DNA of 64,000 nucleotides from Lutibacter sp. Hel_I_33_5 (GTDB lineage Bacteria > Bacteroidota > Bacteroidia > Flavobacteriales > Flavobacteriaceae), in NCBI RefSeq assembly GCF_007827455.1, contig NZ_VISM01000001.1, positions 1 through 64,000 on the forward strand, in the 5' to 3' direction. The translations under genes and the position numbers were made by a program. Below the pieces are notes generated by a model, which was not told the origin of the DNA, made no database searches, and saw nothing but the letters and a program-made list of their open reading frames with translations. Positions 19,734 through 27,116 of this stretch are shown piece after piece (position 1 is the stretch's first letter; each line of letters starts with the position of its first letter).

Positions 19734-20678
19734 TTAAGAAGTTATTTGCAATAATTTTCCCGTAGCATTATGATGCAAAAAACTATATTTTCTTGCACCG
19801 CCTAAATAAGAAGTGTCAGAACGTAAATCTGCATAATAATTCTTCTGATTTTCTAATACTTGTTGTCCAATTTTAGACAGTTTTACTGGATTAAAAGAAG
19901 TGAATAGCTTTTTAAGCGAATCAATTTTTCGTTCATATTGAATGTCTCCAAATCCAAAAACCTCCTGCTCATTTAATAATGTATTAATTAATTGATTTTT
20001 AGAGGTTAATGTATTTTTATTTGAAGTGTTAATTATAGTATTTTCAATAGAGTTTAAACCATTTTCTATCGATGGAAAACGTTGTAAATGTGCTTGTAAT
20101 GCATCTTTTAAATAGATAAATGGAGACATCGGGTTAAACGCATAAATGGCTTCTAATCGCAACGGACTATCAGAGCAATATAATTGCCAAATATAGTCTG
20201 CATATTCAATATCATCTAGTGATAATGTTACTCTATTTTTATAGTGTTCTTGTAATTGATTTTCAGAAAGCTCTCCTAATCCATGTAACTTATTTGAGCC
20301 TTCAATTTTACCACTGCACACTAAAGAGATTTTTCTTCCTTTTCGATAACGTTTTAACCAGCTAATTACTGCAAGCATATTAATTTGACAAAACAAATCA
20401 TGCTCAAACCACAAGATAATTTCGTCTTGTTGTTTTTGATTACAAAGATTTCTATATTCCTTTAAAGTATAGTCAATAAAAGTCTTTTTGGTAGTTTTAT
20501 AAGAAGTCTTAAGAAAATCGAATCTGTTTTTCCAAAAATGCTCGCTACCAACGTCTGTAGTGGTTTTACCCTCACAAAGCATTTCTCTCCAGGTAATAAT
20601 TTCACCTTTAAATTTCAGTTTTTGAAGATAGTTTGTAGTACTATCTCCATTGGTAATGTGTAAAAAAGATGCTTTCAT
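19734..20678 (-). CDS. DUF1835 domain-containing protein
   Basis: Protein of 314 aa with an N-terminal DUF1835-like domain (about 3-125; HITNGDSTTNYLQ, ITWREMLCEGKT, IILWFEHDLFCQINML). The C-terminal part is helical and has a segment resembling a winged-helix region (LSKIGQQVLENQ, about 265-276). The biochemical function of the family is not established. It is the first gene of a tight four-gene minus-strand operon. The last residues overlap nothing; the phosphorylase start follows directly. Confidence 0.75.
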   Translation of the reverse strand: MKASFLHITNGDSTTNYLQKLKFKGEIITWREMLCEGKTTTDVGSEHFWKNRFDFLKTSYKTTKKTFIDYTLKEYRNLCNQKQQDEIILWFEHDLFCQINMLAVISWLKRYRKGRKISLVCSGKIEGSNKLHGLGELSENQLQEHYKNRVTLSLDDIEYADYIWQLYCSDSPLRLEAIYAFNPMSPFIYLKDALQAHLQRFPSIENGLNSIENTIINTSNKNTLTSKNQLINTLLNEQEVFGFGDIQYERKIDSLKKLFTSFNPVKLSKIGQQVLENQKNYYADLRSDTSYLGGARKYSFLHHNATGKLLQITS

Positions 20679-20782
20679 AATTTGAAAACGTTTACTTGGT
20701 TAGTTTATTTTTAATATAATTTATTTAACATAGTTGGTGTAAAAAAAGAAAAGTAACTCATTTAAAATGAATTACTTAATTT

Positions 20783-21106
20783 TTAACCTCCAACACGTTT
20801 CACTGCAAAACCTTTGTCTTTTAGCATTTGCATAATCGTATCTCTATAATCTCCTTGTATGATAATCTTTTCATCTTTAAAAGAACCACCCACACTTAAC
20901 TTCGTTTTTATTTCTTTTGCTAGTTTTTTAAAATCGGATGTTGCGCCAGTATAGCCTTCTATTATTGTAATTGGTTTCCCTTTTCTTTTTTCGTATTTAA
21001 AAATCAAAGGGGCGTCTTGTAGCCAAATGTCTGGCTTTTTTTCAACCACTTTTTCTGTGACTTTATGTTCTGGAAATAAATTTTTTAATTGATCTTGTAA
21101 ATCCAT
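20783..21106 (-). CDS. SUI1/YciH-type translation initiation factor
   Basis: Small eIF1-like protein of 107 aa. The SUI1 domain occupies about 30-107, with KRKGKPITIIEGYTG, LAKEIKTKLSVGGSFKDE and IIIQGDYRDTIMQMLKDKG as in bacterial YciH. It is expected to act on 30S initiation complexes. Single gene; a short direct repeat lies upstream of its start. The gap to the DUF1835 gene (20679-20782) shows no gene. Confidence 0.92.
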   Translation of the reverse strand: MDLQDQLKNLFPEHKVTEKVVEKKPDIWLQDAPLIFKYEKRKGKPITIIEGYTGATSDFKKLAKEIKTKLSVGGSFKDEKIIIQGDYRDTIMQMLKDKGFAVKRVGG

Positions 21107-21116
21107 TTTTTCAGTA

Positions 21117-21144
21117 TTGAGTTTTCAGTCTTGAGTTTTCAGTC
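21117..21144. repeat. direct repeat TTGAGTTTTCAGTC, two copies
   Basis: Two adjacent perfect 14-bp copies lie between the SUI1 gene and the oxygenase gene; a partial third copy (TTTTTCAG) precedes them. This resembles low-complexity intergenic repeats seen in related genomes. Confidence 0.85.
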
Positions 21145-21181
21145 AGCAACTAAGTGCTAACTGTAACTTTAAAACTGCATA

Positions 21182-22129
21182 CTATTTCTTAAGTCCTAAT
21201 TCTCTTAAACGTTCATCTAAAAATTCTCCAGCAGAAATATCATCAAATTGTTTTGGATGCTCTTCATCAATACAATTTTCTAAAACATCTAATTTCATAT
21301 CAGAAATAGGGTGCATAAAAAATGGAATTGAATATCGTGAGGTTCCCCAAAGTTCTTTTGGCGGATTAGTAACACGGTGAATAGTCGATTTTAGCTTGTT
21401 ATTACTATGACGTGATAACATATCGCCAACATTAATCATTAATTCATCTGGCTCTGCAACAGCATCAATCCAATCACCTGCAAGGTTTTGTACTTGTAAA
21501 CCTTTTCCTTGCGCTCCCATTAACAATGTAATTAAGTTAATATCTCCATGAGCCGCAGCGCGTTCTGCACCTTTAGGTTCTGTTTTTATTGGCGGATAAT
21601 GGATTGGGCGTAAAATACTATTTCCACTTTTTATATACTTATCAAAATAAGTTTCCTCTAAATCTAAGTGTAAGGCTAAAGAACGTAAGACATATTTAGC
21701 CGTTTTCTCTAACATTTGGTACGTTTGCTTACCAACTTTATTAAAGTTTGGTAATTCATTAACGGTAACGTTATCTGGGTATTCTTTTGCGTATTTTGAA
21801 TCTGCATCTACATATTGACCAAAGTGCCAAAATTCTTTTAAATCGCCTTCTTTTTTACCTTTAGCAGATTCTTTTCCAAAAGAAACATAGCCTCTTTGTC
21901 CGCCAATTCCAGGAATTTCATAACTTTCTTTTACATTCTCAGGTAAATCGAAAAAGTTCTTGATTTCTGTATATAAATCGTTGACTAAGGTATCATCTAA
22001 AAAGTGACCTTTTAAGGCTACAAAACCAATGTTTTCGTATGCATGACCGATTTCTGCAATGAATTTTTCTTTTCTACTTTCATCGTCCGATAAAAAGTCG
22101 GATAAATCTACACTTGGTATGCTATTCAT
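21182..22129 (-). CDS. 2-oxoglutarate/Fe(II)-dependent oxygenase (isopenicillin N synthase-like)
   Basis: Soluble non-haem iron oxygenase of 315 aa with the DIOX_N domain (about 4-120; IPSVDLSDF, GFVALKGHF) and the catalytic 2OG-FeII_Oxy domain (about 170-275). Iron ligands are H194, D196 (AHGDINLIT) and H251 (STIHRVTNP); the 2-oxoglutarate-binding RYS is at 265-267 (RYSIPFF). All key residues are present, so it should be active. The substrate is unknown. It stands alone on the minus strand, with about 100 nt to the DUF6048 gene. Confidence 0.9.
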   Translation of the reverse strand: MNSIPSVDLSDFLSDDESRKEKFIAEIGHAYENIGFVALKGHFLDDTLVNDLYTEIKNFFDLPENVKESYEIPGIGGQRGYVSFGKESAKGKKEGDLKEFWHFGQYVDADSKYAKEYPDNVTVNELPNFNKVGKQTYQMLEKTAKYVLRSLALHLDLEETYFDKYIKSGNSILRPIHYPPIKTEPKGAERAAAHGDINLITLLMGAQGKGLQVQNLAGDWIDAVAEPDELMINVGDMLSRHSNNKLKSTIHRVTNPPKELWGTSRYSIPFFMHPISDMKLDVLENCIDEEHPKQFDDISAGEFLDERLRELGLKK

Positions 22130-22234
22130 TCTATAGGAGTTTACAAATAGGATGCTAAATTTACTAAAATCTAGGCGTTAGTCTCAATTTTTTTGCAAAA
22201 AAGATTAAAAATTTGCTGTTTTTGGAACTTGTGG

Positions 22235-22936
22235 TTATTTCTTTTGAAACGGAATTGTATACGATAATGTATAGTTAAACCCAAAACCAGTATCACTTTG
22301 AAAGATTCTGTTAAACCCTGGAGCGTATAAAGATTTAAAGTTTTGCTGATCTTTAACACTCACTAAAACTTTATAAGACAATGAAAATCCAAGAAATAAA
22401 TTTTTAAAAGTTTCTGCTTTTACACCGATAATAAATTCAGTCCAATGTGCATTTAAACCTGTTTCTGTAATTGGAGTTGTCACTAAATCAGCTGGAAAAT
22501 AGGGAAGTGTATTTGCTTCACCCGTAACTACATTTGGCGTATAGCTATTTATAGTTTGATCAAAAAGGCTTAAACCATATCTAAATCCAACATAAATTTC
22601 ATTATTCATGTCAAGCCAGTTATTATAAGCATTATAGTTCATTCCCAATCGCATATAACTTCCTTTTGCAGTGGAATTTGAAAAGTCTTCGCTGCTTGTT
22701 TCTTCTTCATATCCTAGTTCTGCGGCAATAAACCAACGTTTTGTAATCCTATAATCGCCAACTAACTCTAAACCGTTACTATTACCTTGTATAGCGCCTT
22801 TTAGAGGTTTGCTTAAATCAACACCAACTCTTAATCCATACGAAGTTTTGTAAACAATAGTATCATTTTTTTCTTCCTGACTAAAACTATTTGCAAACAC
22901 AAACAGTAGCAAAACACTAATGAAATACTTGTACAT
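22235..22936 (-). CDS. DUF6048 family outer-membrane-type protein
   Basis: Exported protein of 233 aa with a signal peptide (about 1-20, ending ANSFSQ). The rest has alternating beta-strand patterns typical of a small outer-membrane barrel, with aromatic residues closing strands and a terminal YTLSYTIPFQKK. It overlaps the DUF6452 lipoprotein gene by 20 nt, so the two are translated together; this pair downstream of rlmD is a familiar flavobacterial neighbourhood. Function unknown. Confidence 0.75.
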   Translation of the reverse strand: MYKYFISVLLLFVFANSFSQEEKNDTIVYKTSYGLRVGVDLSKPLKGAIQGNSNGLELVGDYRITKRWFIAAELGYEEETSSEDFSNSTAKGSYMRLGMNYNAYNNWLDMNNEIYVGFRYGLSLFDQTINSYTPNVVTGEANTLPYFPADLVTTPITETGLNAHWTEFIIGVKAETFKNLFLGFSLSYKVLVSVKDQQNFKSLYAPGFNRIFQSDTGFGFNYTLSYTIPFQKK

Positions 22937-23372
22937 GTGCAGTTGTTTGATTGTTAATAGTTTCTAATGATGTAGTCGATAAATCTGTAATCCAAGTATT
23001 ATTTTCTGTTAAGGTGACGTTGTTGAATATAACTCTAAATCCGCAAGAGCGAGAAACAAAATCAGTTTCTGGTGTATAATCTATGGTAATAGTTCCAGTA
23101 TCTGTTCCTTTAGATAGGTGATAAACTGTTTGATTTGATTGACTATTTAATGGCAGGGAAATTGAATCTTTGGTGTCATTTATAAACAGACTATCTTTTC
23201 CTTCTGCCCAAACGTATAAACCAGCAACATCTTTTAAAGAAGTTGGAGTAGTAGCATCATAAAAGCGCAATACAAGTTTTGGTGTTATAGGATTTGAAGT
23301 ACAGATATCATCTTTCTCGCAAGAAATAGCAAAAATTAACGTTAAGACGACAAGTAAAATTAGTTTTCTCAT
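22917..23372 (-). CDS. DUF6452 family lipoprotein
   Basis: Lipoprotein of 151 aa with signal MRKLILLVVLTLIFAISC; the lipobox Cys is at 18. The mature part is beta-rich with CGFRVIFNNV near 109. It overlaps the DUF6048 gene, suggesting a lipoprotein-barrel partner pair at the outer membrane (inference). Between it and rlmD, which would normally be its neighbour, sits a four-helix-bundle gene bounded by inverted repeats. Confidence 0.75.
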   Translation of the reverse strand: MRKLILLVVLTLIFAISCEKDDICTSNPITPKLVLRFYDATTPTSLKDVAGLYVWAEGKDSLFINDTKDSISLPLNSQSNQTVYHLSKGTDTGTITIDYTPETDFVSRSCGFRVIFNNVTLTENNTWITDLSTTSLETINNQTTAHVQVFH

Positions 23373-23383
23373 TAAGTAAACGT

Positions 23384-23408
23384 TGATTTGTTTATGCGTT
23401 TATTTGCG
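23384..23408. repeat. left inverted repeat flanking the four-helix-bundle gene
   Basis: The plus strand reads TGATTTGTTTATGCGTTTAT(TTGCG). Its reverse complement matches 20 of 25 positions of the repeat at 23774-23798. The stop codon of the four-helix-bundle gene (23392-23394) falls inside it. Confidence 0.75.
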
Positions 23409-23754
23409 TATTTCGAAGTGAATTTAACATATTGGTTATTTTCTCTATTTTTTCTCGGAGCAATATATAATCATTTTCAGAAATAAAGTTTAATTCTTTT
23501 GAAATTATAAGTTGATTTAACAATTCCATTGCAGAGCTAAAAGAAATAGTTGTAAACCGAGCTTTATCCTTATTGGTTTTTCTTGAAGTTCCTTCCGCAA
23601 GGTTTGAGGCAACAGAAACCGAACATCTTCTTAATTGACTTATTAACCCAAATTTTTCCTCGGAGGGATATTCTTTTGTGATGCTGTAGATTTTTTTAAC
23701 CAAAATGATAGATTCTTGCCAAACCAATAGTTTTTCGAATGAATATGTTTTCAT
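23392..23754 (-). CDS. four-helix-bundle protein (S23 / 23S rRNA intervening-sequence protein family)
   Basis: All-helical protein of 120 aa. The family motif is complete: FEKLLVWQESIILVKKIY, then EKFGLISQLRRCSVSVASNL followed by AEGTSRK, and a C-terminal pair of helices. Related proteins occur inside rRNA intervening sequences and resemble the Avd accessory proteins of diversity-generating retroelements; what they do is not established. Here the gene lies between rlmD and DUF6452 and is bounded by 25-bp inverted repeats, the left overlapping its own stop, which suggests it moved in as a unit. Confidence 0.9.
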   Translation of the reverse strand: MKTYSFEKLLVWQESIILVKKIYSITKEYPSEEKFGLISQLRRCSVSVASNLAEGTSRKTNKDKARFTTISFSSAMELLNQLIISKELNFISENDYILLREKIEKITNMLNSLRNTQINA

Positions 23755-23773
23755 AGTTTTTAATGCAATTTAC

Positions 23774-23798
23774 TACAAATAAACAGATAAACATATCA
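23774..23798. repeat. right inverted repeat flanking the four-helix-bundle gene
   Basis: TACAAATAAACAGATAAACA(TATCA) is the inverted partner of 23384-23408. It lies 28 nt from the stop of rlmD and 20 nt upstream of the four-helix-bundle start. Confidence 0.75.
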
Positions 23799-23826
23799 TC
23801 AACAATTCAACGAATAAACATTCAAT

Positions 23827-25278
23827 TTATTTCTCAAACAATACCACAGTTTCTATATGGCTTGTATGTGGAAATTGATCTACCAAACTAATTTTTTTAA
23901 GTTTATAGCCAGCTTCTCTTAATAGCTCCGTATCTCTAGCTTGAGTTGCAGGATTACAAGAAACATAGACCATTCTATCTGCATTTATATCGATAATCTT
24001 TTTTAAAGTTTTCGGCGCAATTCCAGCTCTAGCAGGGTCTAAAATTATGGTTCTAATTTTGTTTTTATATTCTGGATGTTGATTTAGAAACTTACCAACA
24101 TCAGCAGCAAAAAACTGTAATCCTTCTATATTATTTCTTTTTGCGTTTTCTTTAGCATCTTCAATAGCCGAAGCAACAATATCAACACCAATAATTTTTG
24201 CATTTTCACTTCTTGATGCAAGAATTTGCCCTATAGTTCCCGTACCACAAAACAAGTCCATTACCACAGTATTATCAATTGCCTCTTTGTTTTCTAATGC
24301 GTAGTCTATAACTTTATTATATAGTTTTTCTGCGGATTTAGGATTGGTTTGAAAGAAGCTTTTCATGCTAATTTCGAAATTTAAACCTAATAGTTCTTCA
24401 ACTATTTTATCTTTTCCGTAGACCAAATCTATGCTGCCAGAAGTTGCAATGGTTCTATCGCCAGTTTCGTCATTTATAGTATGTAATAAACCAGCTAAAC
24501 GATTGCCTAAAATATCTTTTAAGAAAGCTGCAAATTTTTGTAAATCGAACTGATCTAATTCTGGTGATGTGGTTACTAAATTACATAAGAGTTCATCCGT
24601 TTTAAACGATTTTCTAACTACAAAATATCTAAAGAATCCTTCTTTTCTTGGTCCATGCCAAGGCGCTAAACCAGTATCTTCACAATACTGTCTTATGTTT
24701 TTTAAATTATCTTCTAACTGTTTGTCAAACAAACCAGAATCTTTATCCAAATTATCACCCATCCACCAAACACCACGTCTTTTAAAACCTAGAGTGAAAA
24801 AATCGGCATCTGTTTTATTAATTCTATCATATCCAATTGCAGAAAAGCCATATTCCATTTTATTTCGGTAATGAAATACATTAGGTGATGTAATAAATTC
24901 ATCAAACAGATCTTCTATGTTTTCTACTTTTCCAATACGTTTAAAAAGTGATAAAGTACTTTCTTTTTTATACTGATGTTGTAAATCGATTGGTAACTGA
25001 ATATAAGGCGCTCCAGGAATATCTTGATAGGGAACTTCAATTTCATTCTCAGAAGGCTCTAAAACGTCAATTAACTTAGCTTCAGCGTATTTTTTGCTAG
25101 ATTTACTAATCTGTGCTTTTACCAATTGTCCAGGCAACGTATTAGGAACAAAAACAACAAAGCTACCCTCATCAGAATGAATTCTTGCAATTCCTTTTCC
25201 ACCAAAGGCATAATCTTCAATTTTTAATTCTAAAACTTGATTCTTCTTTACAAATTTGTTTCGTTCTCTACGTGGCAT
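23827..25278 (-). CDS. rlmD: 23S rRNA (uracil-C5)-methyltransferase, RlmD/RumA type
   Basis: SAM-dependent tRNA/rRNA m5U methyltransferase, 483 aa from the chosen start MPRRERNKF at 25278; an upstream in-frame ATG at 25317 adds 13 residues with no family match. A TRAM domain (about 12-70) precedes the methyltransferase domain with SFFQTNP, the SAM motif DLFCGTGTIGQ, DPARAGI, and the catalytic Cys in YVSCNPATQARD. The region where RumA carries its CxxxxxCxxC iron-sulfur ligands (here PGAPYIQLPIDLQHQYKK) has no Cys, so no cluster is predicted. Product specificity (U747, U1939 or tRNA) is not certain. Confidence 0.88.
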   Translation of the reverse strand: MPRRERNKFVKKNQVLELKIEDYAFGGKGIARIHSDEGSFVVFVPNTLPGQLVKAQISKSSKKYAEAKLIDVLEPSENEIEVPYQDIPGAPYIQLPIDLQHQYKKESTLSLFKRIGKVENIEDLFDEFITSPNVFHYRNKMEYGFSAIGYDRINKTDADFFTLGFKRRGVWWMGDNLDKDSGLFDKQLEDNLKNIRQYCEDTGLAPWHGPRKEGFFRYFVVRKSFKTDELLCNLVTTSPELDQFDLQKFAAFLKDILGNRLAGLLHTINDETGDRTIATSGSIDLVYGKDKIVEELLGLNFEISMKSFFQTNPKSAEKLYNKVIDYALENKEAIDNTVVMDLFCGTGTIGQILASRSENAKIIGVDIVASAIEDAKENAKRNNIEGLQFFAADVGKFLNQHPEYKNKIRTIILDPARAGIAPKTLKKIIDINADRMVYVSCNPATQARDTELLREAGYKLKKISLVDQFPHTSHIETVVLFEK

Positions 25279-25361
25279 ACTTTTTAATTGGTTTGCAAAA
25301 CTATGAAAACTTATCATTTGAAAAGATGAAAACTAAATATTTCATACTTTTAAAAATAAAT

Positions 25362-25388
25362 TGAACCTTTTTTTAAACTACACGTCTA
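25362..25388 (+). promoter_or_regulatory. candidate ECF-type promoter for its own sigma factor gene
   Basis: TGAACC (25362-25367) and CGTCTA (25383-25388) are separated by 15 nt and resemble ECF sigma -35 (AAC-containing) and -10 (CGTC) elements. They lie 17 nt before the start of the sigma factor gene at 25405. ECF genes are often autoregulated. Confidence 0.4.
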
Positions 25389-25404
25389 TAGGATGTAGCT
25401 ATAT

Positions 25405-25968
25405 ATGAAACCAAACAACAAGTTTTCTGATAAAGAACTGATTCTAAAATATAAATCGGGTGATAAACTTGCCGTTTCTTTATTGGTAAAAAAGTGGCAC
25501 CTACATTTTTGTAGATTGGCTTTTTGGTATGTAAAAGATGCAGATGTTGCTAAAGATGTTGCACAAGAAAGTTGGACGATTATTCTTAATAAGATATCAA
25601 CATTAGAGCAACCTGAAAAATTTAAACCGTGGGCTATCAGTATTGTTAATAGAAAAGCTATTGATTTTCTTAGGAAAGAAAAAAGTAATCAAAACAAACT
25701 TGAAAAATATTATTCAGAAAATACACAAAGGAATAGAGGAGAAGGAAATGATGATGGTGAGCTGAATCAATATCATAAAAAAATACGAGAAGAAATTAAT
25801 AAGTTATCAAATCATCATCAGCAAGTAATAACCTTGTTTTATAGAGAGGAATATACATTAAAGGAAATAAGTGAAATACTAGACATATCTGTTGGAACAG
25901 CAAAATCGAGACTCTTTCATGCGAGAGAAAAATTAAAATCAATATTAAAAAAATACAACCATGAATAA
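25405..25968 (+). CDS. ECF RNA polymerase sigma factor
   Basis: Sigma-70 family ECF factor of 187 aa. Region 2 is at about 20-90 (CRLAFWYVKDADVAKDVAQESW, promoter-recognising AISIVNRKAIDFLR) and region 4 at about 130-182 (HHQQVITLFYREEYTLKEISEILDI written in two parts: YTLKEISEIL and GTAKSRLFHAREKL). A candidate self-promoter lies just upstream. The downstream DUF6768 membrane protein overlaps it by 8 nt and may serve as its regulator in place of a classical anti-sigma factor. Confidence 0.93.
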   Translation: MKPNNKFSDKELILKYKSGDKLAVSLLVKKWHLHFCRLAFWYVKDADVAKDVAQESWTIILNKISTLEQPEKFKPWAISIVNRKAIDFLRKEKSNQNKLEKYYSENTQRNRGEGNDDGELNQYHKKIREEINKLSNHHQQVITLFYREEYTLKEISEILDISVGTAKSRLFHAREKLKSILKKYNHE

Positions 25969-26332
25969 ATTAGAAGACATTGATGCATTAATAAAAGAAA
26001 CCTTAACGCAAGAGGAAGCTAAATTTTATGATGAATTAGACGAGCAAAACATTTTTCAAATGATATTTGGAATCTTTTCAGGAAAAAATAAATGGATACT
26101 TATTGTTATGAGTATTGTACAAGTTCTGTGGTTTGTACTATTTATTTATTGCGCGATTCAATTTTTTAATACTGATGAAACTAATGAGTTAATTCGCTGG
26201 GGAATATTTGGTAGTTTAAGTATCATGGGTTCGTCTATGTTAAAGTTTTATACGTGGATGCAAATGGATAAGAAAGCGTTGTTGAGGGAAATTAAGCGCT
26301 TAGAATTATTAGTTTTATCATCTAAGAAGTAA
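25961..26332 (+). CDS. DUF6768 family membrane protein, putative sigma-factor partner
   Basis: Inner-membrane protein of 123 aa. A cytoplasmic N-terminal segment of about 43 residues (KLEDIDALIKETLTQEEAKF) is followed by two hydrophobic helices (about 47-69 and 80-97) and a short charged C-terminus. Its start codon lies inside the sigma gene (8-nt overlap, ATGAATAA), implying coupled translation. A membrane protein with a short cytoplasmic helix next to an ECF factor is typical of anti-sigma pairs, but there is no zinc-binding or known anti-sigma motif, so that role is inferred from position only. Confidence 0.75.
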   Translation: MNKLEDIDALIKETLTQEEAKFYDELDEQNIFQMIFGIFSGKNKWILIVMSIVQVLWFVLFIYCAIQFFNTDETNELIRWGIFGSLSIMGSSMLKFYTWMQMDKKALLREIKRLELLVLSSKK

Positions 26333-26336
26333 ATAA

Positions 26337-26365
26337 AAAAGACCATTCAGAATGAATGGTCTTTT
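26337..26365. terminator. bidirectional hairpin terminator
   Basis: Arms AAAAGACCATTCA and TGAATGGTCTTTT around GAA, between the convergent DUF6768 gene and OmpA-lipoprotein gene; T runs are present on both strands. Confidence 0.9.
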
Positions 26366-26390
26366 AAGTTGTAAACTATTGATTATTTTT

Positions 26391-27008
26391 TTAATTAGTG
26401 GCTTTTCTAGCATTTTTCATCATTTCTTTATTGGCGAAAATTGCAAATTCTACACGCCTATTTTTGCTTCTTCCTTCAAGAGTTTCGTTAGAAGCAATAG
26501 GGTCTTTTGTACCTAAACCTTTTGTTTTAATTCGGTTATAATTAATACTATTTTGTGTTAAGTAACTTTTTACAGAACTAGCTCTATTAGCAGAAAGTTT
26601 TTGATTATGATTCTCAGTACCTGTACTATCAGCATAACCATAAATCACAATATTAGTATTGATGTATTTTTTGAAAATAGGCACTAATTTATTTAAGTTG
26701 TCTTTTGCTGTCATAGTAAAAGTAGCTTCATCAGAATCGAAACCAACTGCATTTTCCCCCATTGTTAGTATAATACCTTCACCAATTCTTTCTACTTTAG
26801 AACCTGGAAGTGCTTTTCTAATTTCTTTGGCTTGCTTATCCATTATATCACCAATATAATCGCCAGTATCACCTCCAATAACATTATCTAAGGTTTTTAC
26901 TATTTCAGATTTATTAGTTGATACTACATTTTTTTTGGACTTACACGATGTAAAAATACTTCCAGCTAAAAATAAAATTGCTACGCCATAAAATGTTGTT
27001 TTTTTCAT
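26391..27008 (-). CDS. OmpA-family peptidoglycan-binding lipoprotein
   Basis: Lipoprotein of 205 aa with signal MKKTTFYGVAILFLAGSIF and lipobox FTSC (Cys22). A short linker and a glycine-rich segment (VIGGDTGDYIGDIMDKQAKE) are followed by a C-terminal OmpA domain (about 75-195): NIVIYGYADSTGTENHNQ, LSANRASSVKSYL, RIKTKGLGTKDPI and GRSKNRRVEFAI, containing the Asp and Arg that bind diaminopimelate. It probably anchors the outer membrane to peptidoglycan. Single gene with its own terminator shared with the convergent sigma operon. Confidence 0.92.
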   Translation of the reverse strand: MKKTTFYGVAILFLAGSIFTSCKSKKNVVSTNKSEIVKTLDNVIGGDTGDYIGDIMDKQAKEIRKALPGSKVERIGEGIILTMGENAVGFDSDEATFTMTAKDNLNKLVPIFKKYINTNIVIYGYADSTGTENHNQKLSANRASSVKSYLTQNSINYNRIKTKGLGTKDPIASNETLEGRSKNRRVEFAIFANKEMMKNARKATN

Positions 27009-27066
27009 ACTACTTTTTTAAAAATTTAATGTTTAAAGATACTAAAAATTGATTTTAAATTATAAA

Positions 27067-27091
27067 GAAAAGCACCTTAAAGGTGCTTTTC
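27067..27091 (-). terminator. hairpin terminator after the MscS-like channel gene
   Basis: Arms GAAAAGCACCTT and AAGGTGCTTTTC with almost no loop; T-rich sequence follows on the minus strand, 26 nt past the stop at 27117. Confidence 0.8.
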
Positions 27092-27116
27092 GCTTAAATA
27101 GGGAGAACTCGGGACT

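Noticed and set aside
25279..25317. N-terminal extension of RlmD from an upstream ATG
   Set aside because: The added 13 residues do not match the family, and MPRRERNKF at 25278 fits the usual N-terminus.
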